Source: Salinimicrobium sp964572365
Lineage (GTDB): Bacteria > Bacteroidota > Bacteroidia > Flavobacteriales > Flavobacteriaceae
DNA length: 13,633 bases
Reading direction: 5' to 3'
NCBI GenBank assembly: GCA_964572365.1
Contig: CAZNFK010000064.1
Coordinates: 1 to 13,633 of the forward strand
Positions 1 through 6,415 of this stretch are shown piece after piece. The notes below the pieces were generated by a model. It was given only the letters and a program-made list of their open reading frames with translations. It did not search any database and was not told where the DNA came from. How positions within the stretch are numbered: the first letter of the stretch is position 1; every line of letters starts with the position of its first letter. The position numbers and the translations under genes are program-made.

Positions 1-1082
<1,082 letters not shown>

Positions 1083-1191
1083 TATGGTCGATATTATATT
1101 TTTAGTAAAAGGTTGTGCAATTTACCATTTTTAAAGCTTTTATCATAGGTGTAGGACGGAAGAAGCAAAGGAAAGCTTCTGATTTTTTGAT

Positions 1192-1232
1192 AAAAAAAAG
1201 CCATTTCACTATAGTTTTATAATGAAATGGCT
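1192..1232 (-). terminator. Intrinsic terminator of the candidate small RNA
   Basis: On the minus strand a 10-bp perfect stem (1223-1232 with 1199-1208) continues, after one C/A mismatch, into four more A-T pairs closing a four-base loop, and is followed directly by eight Ts. No open reading frame of note precedes it on this strand before rplS, which has its own terminator at 1594-1619, so it must serve a non-coding transcript or a leader. Confidence 0.85.
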
Positions 1233-1408
1233 CCTAATGAAATAACAATGGTTGCTGAACTTTTACATTCTAACTGAGATTTTTCATCATCTCATGGCAA
1301 GTTGTTATTTCATCTGAAACAATTTACATGTCCCAAAAGAGTGTGTGTAAATTGTTCCTAAACGTTCTTACCTATTAAACTATCAATAAATGAAACGTTC
1401 AAAAAGAT
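1192..1408 (-). ncRNA. Candidate structured small RNA ending in an intrinsic terminator
   Basis: Not a recognised family. Read on the minus strand, the region contains four successive stems: an AACGTT/AACGTT pair (1394-1399 with 1361-1366); an 11-bp perfect stem, extendable by two pairs (1346-1356 with 1318-1328, 17-base loop); an 11-bp perfect stem (1302-1312 with 1238-1248) that continues across a small internal loop into GCAA/TTGC pairing (1297-1300 with 1252-1255) and encloses a 6-bp hairpin (1289-1294 with 1275-1280); and a 10-bp terminator stem (1223-1232 with 1199-1208) followed by eight Ts (1199-1192). An exact TAnnTTTG -7 element at 1414-1421 would start transcription near 1408. No reading frame of note runs through it. 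Known possibilities to test are 6S-type RNA of flavobacteria, Flavo-1, or a long leader of icd; I see no conserved primary-sequence motif that decides among them. The structure is seen; transcription is inferred. Confidence 0.6.
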
Positions 1409-1413
1409 AAAAA

Positions 1414-1421
1414 CAAAAGTA
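1414..1421 (-). promoter_or_regulatory. -7 element (TACTTTTG) for the candidate small RNA
   Basis: Exact match to the Bacteroidota -7 consensus TAnnTTTG on the minus strand. The -33 TTG-type element is weak or absent at the expected distance. It is placed so that transcription would begin immediately before the first stem of the candidate RNA. Confidence 0.4.
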
Positions 1422-1492
1422 AAGATCTTAGCTTTACATGAATCTTAAAAGAGAATTCCTTGCGACATTCCTGATCTTCTAAAATTCACTTA

Positions 1493-1524
1493 TAAATTTA
1501 AGAATAAAGGTTCTGTAAAACAAA
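1493..1524 (-). promoter_or_regulatory. Alternative upstream promoter, TTTG-N20-TAAATTTA
   Basis: On the minus strand TTTG (1521-1524) is separated by 20 bases from TAAATTTA (1493-1500), a seven-of-eight match to TAnnTTTG. Spacing suits Bacteroidota sigma factor promoters. If used, the candidate RNA would start near 1487 and be about 295 nt. Apart from the two promoters, I see nothing in 1422-1593. Confidence 0.35.
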
Positions 1525-1593
1525 GGTTTATGCTAAAAATAATGATAAAGAAATGCTAAATTTTCCGGTGCAGATTTGAAAAATAAATCCAAG

Positions 1594-1619
1594 AAAAAAG
1601 CCCCGGAATACGGGGCTTT
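1594..1619 (-). terminator. Intrinsic terminator downstream of rplS
   Basis: Nine-bp GC-rich perfect stem (1611-1619 with 1597-1605), five-base loop, followed on the minus strand by TTTCTT. It lies 22 bases beyond the rplS stop codon. Confidence 0.85.
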
Positions 1620-1641
1620 AAAAAGATATATATTAAGGATA

Positions 1642-1992
1642 TTATCTTCTTCTTTCTTTGATACGGGCTTTCTTACCGGTAAGTTCTCTAAAGTAGTAAA
1701 TTCTTGCTCTACGTACTTTACCACGCTTGTTGATCTCGATCTTTTGAAGCGCAGGAAGGTTTAATGGGAAGATACGTTCAACTCCCACCGTACCACTCAT
1801 TTTACGAATAGTAAAAGTTTGAGAAGCTCCGGTTCCTCTTTTCTGAATTACAACTCCACGAAAGAACTGTGTACGAGTCTTAGCGCCCTCTGTAATTTCG
1901 TAATAAACAGTAATGGTATCTCCGGCTGAAAATTCAGGGAAATCCTTTTTTGTTACAAATTCGTCTTGTACAAATTTAATTAACGATTCCAT
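1642..1992 (-). CDS. rplS: 50S ribosomal protein L19
   Basis: Component of the large ribosomal subunit, located at the interface with the small subunit. The 116-residue product has the normal length of bacterial L19 and its typical sequence: the AGDTITVYYEITEGAKTR-like segment, FRGVVIQKRGTG, SGTVGVERIFPL, and a basic C-terminus rich in Arg/Lys (GKVRRARIYYFRELTGKKAR). The ATG at 1992 is the first in frame and matches the family N-terminus. It lies downstream of trmD on the same strand, a pairing common in bacteria, but here the 125-base spacer holds an exact -7 element and a foldable leader, so rplS probably has its own promoter in addition to any read-through. A GC-rich terminator follows. 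Confidence 0.98.
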   Translation of the reverse strand: MESLIKFVQDEFVTKKDFPEFSAGDTITVYYEITEGAKTRTQFFRGVVIQKRGTGASQTFTIRKMSGTVGVERIFPLNLPALQKIEINKRGKVRRARIYYFRELTGKKARIKERRR

Positions 1993-2063
1993 TTTAATAT
2001 GGTTTAAAAATAAAGCCTAAAGCAACATTCACGGTTTTCGCCAGAGGTTGGTCCAGAAACGTG
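1993..2063 (-). promoter_or_regulatory. Foldable 5' leader of rplS (possible L19 autoregulatory leader)
   Basis: The minus-strand leader between the predicted start site (about 2060) and the ATG contains a stem CACG+TTT pairing with AAA+CGTG (2057-2063 with 2030-2037, one bulge), with a possible inner CCA/TGG pairing. Ribosomal protein mRNAs often carry such leaders, bound by the protein product. The stem is short and its 5' arm sits right at the predicted transcription start, so this is tentative. Confidence 0.3.
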
Positions 2064-2065
2064 TG

Positions 2066-2073
2066 CAAAATTA
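2066..2073 (-). promoter_or_regulatory. -7 element (TAATTTTG) of the rplS promoter
   Basis: Exact TAnnTTTG match on the minus strand, 74 bases upstream of the rplS ATG. The -33 region is AT-rich without a clear TTG. Confidence 0.5.
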
Positions 2074-2094
2074 TAAAAATATTTTTAACCCTTA

Positions 2095-2108
2095 TCACCT
2101 CGAGGTGA
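2095..2108. repeat. 14-bp perfect palindrome between trmD and rplS
   Basis: TCACCTCGAGGTGA is a perfect palindrome lying between the trmD stop codon and the rplS -7 element, about 21 bases upstream of the latter. It could be an operator at the -33 region; as a terminator for trmD it is poor, having no loop and no T-tract. Confidence 0.4.
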
Positions 2109-2117
2109 ATTTATTTT

Positions 2118-2795
2118 TTACTCTTTTAGCAAATCTGGTCTGAGTTTTTTCGTGCGCTCATAAGCCTGTTCTTCTCGCCATTCCTCTATCTTCGGGAAAT
2201 TCCCCGAAGTAAGGATTTCGGGCACCTTCCATCCCTTATAATCAGCGGGACGGGTATAGATAGGCGGAGCCAGTAAGTTATCCTGAAAAGAATCGGTAAG
2301 GGCAGAAGTTTCATTCCCTAAAACTCCGGGTAACAACCTTATTACCGCGTCGCATAACACCGCTGCACCTAATTCGCCTCCCGACAAAACATAATCGCCT
2401 ACAGAGATTTCCCTTGTTACAAAATGTTCCCTTACTCGCTGGTCAACTCCTTTGTAGTGCCCGCACAGGATGATCAGGTTCTTTTTTAGCGACAACTCAT
2501 TGGCCGTTCCCTGCTTTAGTGTTTGCCCATCGGGCGTCATATAGATCACTTCATCATAATCTCTTTCAGCCTTCAATGCAGAGATACATTTATCAATGGG
2601 CTCGATCATCATGACCATTCCGGCTCCTCCGCCAAACTGGTAATCATCTATCTGCTTGTAATTATCGGTTACATAATCCCTCAGGTTGTGCAGGTGTATC
2701 TCTACCAGACCTTTTTCTATAGCCCGCTTTAAGATCGAGGCTTCAAAAGGGCTTTTTAGAATATCGGGAACAACAGTGATTATATCAATTCGCAT
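2118..2795 (-). CDS. trmD: tRNA (guanine-N1-)-methyltransferase TrmD
   Basis: Methylates N1 of G37 next to the anticodon of tRNAs that read CNN codons, using S-adenosylmethionine, which prevents +1 frameshifting. The 225-residue length is normal. Family features seen: N-terminal MRIDIITVVPD; QIDDYQFGGGAGMVM at 48-62; the SPOUT trefoil-knot region with GHYKGVDQRV at 112-121 and SVGDYVLSGGE at 131-141; and downstream DSF plus the YTRP motif near 180, characteristic of TrmD. The ATG at 2795 is the natural start. An exact -7 element with a TTG -33 element lies just upstream, giving a short leader. It follows the coiled-coil protein gene by 70 bases and precedes rplS on the same strand. Confidence 0.98.
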   Translation of the reverse strand: MRIDIITVVPDILKSPFEASILKRAIEKGLVEIHLHNLRDYVTDNYKQIDDYQFGGGAGMVMMIEPIDKCISALKAERDYDEVIYMTPDGQTLKQGTANELSLKKNLIILCGHYKGVDQRVREHFVTREISVGDYVLSGGELGAAVLCDAVIRLLPGVLGNETSALTDSFQDNLLAPPIYTRPADYKGWKVPEILTSGNFPKIEEWREEQAYERTKKLRPDLLKE

Positions 2796-2821
2796 GGCAA
2801 TGGAGGATTTTAGCTAAAATG

Positions 2822-2848
2822 CAAATTTACATTTAGCCGGGCTTTCAA
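2822..2848 (-). promoter_or_regulatory. trmD promoter, TTG-N16-TAAATTTG
   Basis: On the minus strand TTG (2846-2848) lies 16 bases before TAAATTTG (2822-2829), an exact TAnnTTTG. Predicted transcription start is near 2815, about 20 bases before the trmD ATG. Confidence 0.55.
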
Positions 2849-2865
2849 GAGAGGATTTCTGCTGT

Positions 2866-3450
2866 TTATTTTGCCAGCTTCATTTGTTTGTTCTTCTCAT
2901 CCTGTAGCAGACGACCCAGGCGTTGCTCTTTTTCAAGGGCTTTTGCGCGGTATGAATCAAACTCCTTTTCGAGTTCGGCAAGATTTTTCTTTGCTTCTTT
3001 CGTGTGAATATTGCTTTTCTGAAAACGAACCACGAAAAGGGCAAGGGCCAGGATCAATACTCCAACAACGCCCCACATGATGCTTTTGTATGAGGTTTTA
3101 CTGAATGGAAAACCAAGAAAGGTAATGGCGTCTTTCTCGGCAGTGACCTGCTCGAGTTTGGCTTCTAAAGATTCAATATCGGCATTAACCTTTGCGATCT
3201 TTTGTTTGTAGGCAAGGCTTGCTTCTTTTGAAGCTGCGATCTCTTCTTTAAGCTCGGCTATTCTTTTGGAGGTAAGACTTTGTAAGGTGGTCAATTCACC
3301 GGTGTCTACAACTTTATATCCTTTAAAGTTGTTTGAGTTCTCGATGAGTTCAGCAAATTTTTCATCAATCGTGGTTTCGGCTGAAACCTGGGCAATTCCA
3401 TAAGTAGTGAAGAAAACAGTAAAAATGGAGGTGAATAGAAGTTTTTTCAT
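2866..3450 (-). CDS. Hypothetical secreted/membrane coiled-coil protein
   Basis: No function recognised. The 194-residue product has a cleavable-looking signal peptide (residues 1-24, MKKLLFTSIFTVFFTTYGIA then QVSA), a first Lys/Glu/Ala-rich heptad-like segment at about 55-108, a single membrane span at about 123-142 (SIMWGVVGVLILALALFVV), and a second coiled-coil segment at about 148-190. The signal peptide would place the first helix in the periplasm and the second in the cytoplasm. I have no catalytic motif to report. It lies directly upstream of trmD on the same strand, and I recall flavobacterial homologues carrying the TrmD name in databases, probably through this adjacency; the sequence has no SPOUT methyltransferase motif, so such a name should not be copied. 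The ATG at 3450 is supported by the signal peptide. Confidence 0.85.
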   Translation of the reverse strand: MKKLLFTSIFTVFFTTYGIAQVSAETTIDEKFAELIENSNNFKGYKVVDTGELTTLQSLTSKRIAELKEEIAASKEASLAYKQKIAKVNADIESLEAKLEQVTAEKDAITFLGFPFSKTSYKSIMWGVVGVLILALALFVVRFQKSNIHTKEAKKNLAELEKEFDSYRAKALEKEQRLGRLLQDEKNKQMKLAK

Positions 3451-3576
3451 AGGGTTTTGGGGTTTATTTTTATCACTATCACAACGAGAGAGGCGAGGGC
3501 TTATTGTGAAAAATTTTCACTTTTTTTTCACACTTAACTGCCTGTCTTTCATTACACGTTCATGCAAACGCGAGTG

Positions 3577-3584
3577 CAAAACTA
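3577..3584 (-). promoter_or_regulatory. -7 element (TAGTTTTG) for the coiled-coil protein gene
   Basis: Exact TAnnTTTG on the minus strand, about 127 bases upstream of the ATG at 3450, implying a leader of about 120 nt. The -33 region lacks a clear TTG. Confidence 0.4.
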
Positions 3585-3637
3585 AGAATAAAAAGAACTT
3601 CCTTCACAGGTGAAAATCATAAATTTTTAAGAGAATT

Positions 3638-4711
3638 TTAATTCTCTTCTTTTGACTCCTGCAGCGCTTCTTCATATTCAATATCCTCATCAACATCTGT
3701 GGTAAAAGCGCTGATCCAGGCATTTTTAAAAATATTCAGAATGGTAGATAAAACTCCGGTGTCGACATTGTTTAGGTCCCCTTCTAATGGAGCTTTAGTA
3801 GCAAGAGTATCTGTTCCCTGGTTTTTGAAAAGGAATTTGAAAACTCCCACGAAGCCTTCCCATAACTTCTCAAAAAAGCCTTTATCTTCCTCTCCTATCA
3901 ACTTGGTGTTTATAAACATGGGTTTTAAATAACCTTTAAGGTAGCCATCGGCAATGGCCACCTCGGCAAAAAGTTCGAATGTGCCGCTGGCGAAATCCAC
4001 TCCTACTGCTTTCATCGACATCTCGTTAAGGGCAGTGACGTTGGCTTTTTCCAGGGCGAATTCCATATCCATATCTGGTATCTTCTTCATCACGTTGATC
4101 CTTCCGTTAAGGGAAACATTTCCTTCACCAAAAGAAATTGCCGTGGCATTGACAGTTGAGGGTAACACATTATCTGTTCTCCTTACATTCTGAAGATTGG
4201 TCGCGGTTAGAAATATGTTTCTCATGACCAGGTCGATAGTCGGGTCGGCAGAGAATTGAACAAAGTTTATTTTTCCGTCATGAGCTTCCAGGTGGTTGAT
4301 CTTGATAGGAACAAGATCGGTTAAAGCATTTGTCCAGTCTCCCACATCGGGTTTCCCTTCGGGGGTTTGTTTTTTCTGATGCTCGAAAATATAATTGACC
4401 TCGGGCCCGTGCAGCACGATCTCACTCACAATTCTTCCTTTGAACAAAGATTTCCATTCGATAGAGATATCCGATTTTGGAAAATTCAGCAGGGGAGTGT
4501 CCGGCGGGGCATTTACCTTTGCCAGTCTTAAGCCTTTAATAACATAGGCGCCCCGATACAGCGCCACGTCAATATCTTCCACTTGCCCCACATAACCGGG
4601 GATATCATTCAATGTCTTATTGACGTATTTCTCAAGAAAATAGGGCAGGAGTATCCTGGCAATAATCAGCACAATGGCAATGAGAAGCAGAAGTTTCCAT
4701 TTCTTTTTCAC
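3638..4711 (-). CDS. DUF748 / AsmA-like membrane-anchored protein
   Basis: Probably an envelope protein of the broad AsmA/DUF748 group, whose members are anchored in the inner membrane with a large periplasmic beta-rich part; some relatives take part in lipid transport or outer-membrane homeostasis, but the role of this one is unknown. Seen: 357 residues, an N-terminal positively charged stretch and one membrane span at about 6-24, then repeats of beta-strand-like sequence including LYRGAYVIKGLRLAKV, VSEIVLHGPEVNYIFE and INHLEAHDGKINFVQF, which resemble DUF748. A C-terminal segment at about 280-297 (GFFEKLWEGFVGVFKFLF) is amphipathic, and the tail is acidic (VDEDIEYEEALQESKEEN). The start is GTG at 4711; no in-frame ATG exists between it and the stop at 4763-4765. 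The GTG overlaps an out-of-frame ATG that is immediately followed by TGA. I found no good promoter in the 65 bases after the GAPDH terminator. Confidence 0.78.
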   Translation of the reverse strand: MKKKWKLLLLIAIVLIIARILLPYFLEKYVNKTLNDIPGYVGQVEDIDVALYRGAYVIKGLRLAKVNAPPDTPLLNFPKSDISIEWKSLFKGRIVSEIVLHGPEVNYIFEHQKKQTPEGKPDVGDWTNALTDLVPIKINHLEAHDGKINFVQFSADPTIDLVMRNIFLTATNLQNVRRTDNVLPSTVNATAISFGEGNVSLNGRINVMKKIPDMDMEFALEKANVTALNEMSMKAVGVDFASGTFELFAEVAIADGYLKGYLKPMFINTKLIGEEDKGFFEKLWEGFVGVFKFLFKNQGTDTLATKAPLEGDLNNVDTGVLSTILNIFKNAWISAFTTDVDEDIEYEEALQESKEEN

Positions 4712-4776
4712 ATCCGGGAGGTTTAGAGTAATAAAATTCGGTTTTTCTATTCTCTCCCACAGTTAATGAAGTAATA

Positions 4777-4806
4777 AAAAACCCATCCGTTAAGGGATGG
4801 GTTTTT
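4777..4806 (-). terminator. Strong intrinsic terminator downstream of GAPDH
   Basis: Twelve-bp perfect stem (4777-4788 with 4795-4806) with a six-base loop; the A/T ends of the stem give a T-tract on either strand. It lies 22 bases beyond the GAPDH stop and separates it from the DUF748 gene. Confidence 0.9.
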
Positions 4807-4827
4807 AAGGTTTTAGAAAGACTTCAA

Positions 4828-6276
4828 TTAATAATAAGTGAATCTTCTAACTTTTGCGATATACTTGGCCAGCCTGATCACCTGATGGCTGTAGCCGTAT
4901 TCATTGTCATACCATACATAGAGAACAACGTTCTTTCCGTCCTCTGTAACTATAGTGGCATTGCTGTCATAAATAGATGGTTGTGCAGATCCAACGATGT
5001 CTGTAGAAACAAGTTCGTTATCAAGCGAATACTTTATCTGCTCTACCAGGTCGCCTTCAAGGGCATATCTTTTAATGATCTCGTTGATACCTTCTTTAGA
5101 GGTAGGAGTTTCTACCGCAAGGTTCAGGATAGCGAGTGACCCGTTAGGAACAGGTACCCGTATCGCGTTAGAAGTAAGTTTTCCTTCAAATACGGGAAGG
5201 GCTTTGGAAACCGCTTTTCCGGCCCCTGTTTCAGTGATCACCATATTAAGGGCTGCCGCGCGACCCCTTCTGTATTTATTGTGCATGTTATCAACCAGGT
5301 TCTGGTCATTCGTATAGGCGTGGATGGTTTCCAGATGCCCATGATCAACGCCAAGAGAGTCCTCAACAGCTTTCAGGACAGGGGTAATGGCATTGGTGGT
5401 ACAGGAAGCTGCCGAAAAAATAGAAACCTCATCTGGATTATGTTCCAGGTGGTTTACTCCGTGCACAATGTTAGGTACCCCTTTGCCCGGTGCCGTTAAC
5501 AATACTTTGCTGGCACCTTTTGAAGTGAGGTGTCTGCTCAAAGCTTCTTCGTCTCTGAATGCCCCTGTATTATCAATGATCAATGCATCGTTTATACCAT
5601 ATTTAGTATAATCTATCTCCTCTGGATTGTTCGCAGAGATCATATGCACAGTAGTACCATTGATCACAAGGCATTGTTTTTCTGCGTTATAGGAAACCGT
5701 TCCTGAAAAATCTCCGTGAACAGAATCATTTTTAAGAAGCGAGGCTCTTTTTTCAAGAACCGTAGCATCAATACTTCCGCGGGTAACGATAGCGCGAAGA
5801 CGCAGCTGGCTTCCTTTTCCTGTTCTTGTCATCAGCTCTCGCGCCAATAATCTTCCAATTCTTCCGAAGCCATAAAGAACCACATCTTTCGGCTTTATCT
5901 CTTCTGATTTCTTGGCATCTTTTAATTTATCGGAAACAAAGGCTGTGGCATTGGCATATTTTTGATCCTCCAGGTGGTACTCATAAGTGAGCTTTCCAAT
6001 ATCAAGTTTGGCAGATGGAAAATCCAAAGCCTTTATGGCCTCGGCAATCTCTACGGAATCAAAGATGGAAATGGGTTTCTGAACAAACTCCCCGGCATAT
6101 TCGTGCAGGTCAAGAATGTCACTTACGTTGCGGTCGATCAACTGGTTCCTGAAAAGTACCAGTTCAATAGATTTGTCGTACCACAGATCGCTGACAGTTT
6201 TTATGAACTGTACGGCTGCACGGCGACGGTCTGCCTGAAAGGCCAATTCTTTTTCGTAAACTTCGATTGAATTCAT
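4828..6276 (-). CDS. gap: Long-form glyceraldehyde-3-phosphate dehydrogenase
   Basis: Interconverts glyceraldehyde 3-phosphate and 1,3-bisphosphoglycerate with NAD(P) in glycolysis/gluconeogenesis. From the ATG at 6276 the product is 482 residues against about 335 for standard GAPDH; the extra 130 residues are an N-terminal helical extension before the Rossmann motif GFGRIGR (136-142). Catalytic Cys292 lies in SAASCTTN, catalytic His319 in ETIHAYTNDQ, and WYDNEYGYS is at 455-463. The usual Asp after beta-strand 2 (as in AVNDP) is replaced by IVTRGS at 163-168, which argues for NADP use and perhaps a gluconeogenic role. Such long forms are known in Bacteroidota and some gammaproteobacteria. 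The frame stays open upstream to 6459, but that would overlap the protease gene and cross its terminator; the -7 element at 6309-6316 also supports 6276. Terminators on both sides suggest a single-gene transcript. Confidence 0.95.
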   Translation of the reverse strand: MNSIEVYEKELAFQADRRRAAVQFIKTVSDLWYDKSIELVLFRNQLIDRNVSDILDLHEYAGEFVQKPISIFDSVEIAEAIKALDFPSAKLDIGKLTYEYHLEDQKYANATAFVSDKLKDAKKSEEIKPKDVVLYGFGRIGRLLARELMTRTGKGSQLRLRAIVTRGSIDATVLEKRASLLKNDSVHGDFSGTVSYNAEKQCLVINGTTVHMISANNPEEIDYTKYGINDALIIDNTGAFRDEEALSRHLTSKGASKVLLTAPGKGVPNIVHGVNHLEHNPDEVSIFSAASCTTNAITPVLKAVEDSLGVDHGHLETIHAYTNDQNLVDNMHNKYRRGRAAALNMVITETGAGKAVSKALPVFEGKLTSNAIRVPVPNGSLAILNLAVETPTSKEGINEIIKRYALEGDLVEQIKYSLDNELVSTDIVGSAQPSIYDSNATIVTEDGKNVVLYVWYDNEYGYSHQVIRLAKYIAKVRRFTYY

Positions 6277-6308
6277 TTTACAAGTTGTGTTGTATGTTAA
6301 AATCGCAG

Positions 6309-6316
6309 CAAAAATA
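6309..6316 (-). promoter_or_regulatory. -7 element (TATTTTTG) of the GAPDH promoter
   Basis: Exact TAnnTTTG on the minus strand, 33 bases before the ATG at 6276, with a weak TTTAC about 18 bases further upstream. Its position inside the longer open frame rules out the far-upstream start. Confidence 0.5.
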
Positions 6317-6350
6317 TATATTTCAAACGTTTTCGTAAAGGTATTTGCAC

Positions 6351-6383
6351 AAAAAAATCCCACCCTTTTTTCGGGTGGGATTT
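6351..6383 (-). terminator. Intrinsic terminator downstream of the HtrA-like protease
   Basis: Eleven-bp perfect stem (6355-6365 with 6373-6383), seven-base loop, followed on the minus strand by a T-run reaching 6351. It lies 33 bases beyond the protease stop codon. Confidence 0.9.
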
Positions 6384-6415
6384 CCTGTTTTTCTGAAGCA
6401 GAAGTAAAATCTATT

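Noticed and set aside
1533..1764. Short open frames on both strands across the rplS terminator
   Set aside because: They overlap the terminator hairpin and the rplS coding region and have no start context.
3506..3528. GTGAAAA/TTTTCAC palindrome followed by eight Ts on the plus strand, resembling a terminator
   Set aside because: No plus-strand gene precedes it, the stem is AT-rich and short once a loop is allowed, and it lies in the 5' leader of a minus-strand gene.
3631..3652. AAGAGAATT inverted repeat at the end of the DUF748 gene as terminator
   Set aside because: On the minus strand the stem is followed by AAAAATTT rather than a T-tract, and it spans the stop codon. Weak evidence only.
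4997..5317. 106-codon plus-strand open frame opposite GAPDH
   Set aside because: Lies entirely antisense to the conserved catalytic domain, with no matching features of its own.
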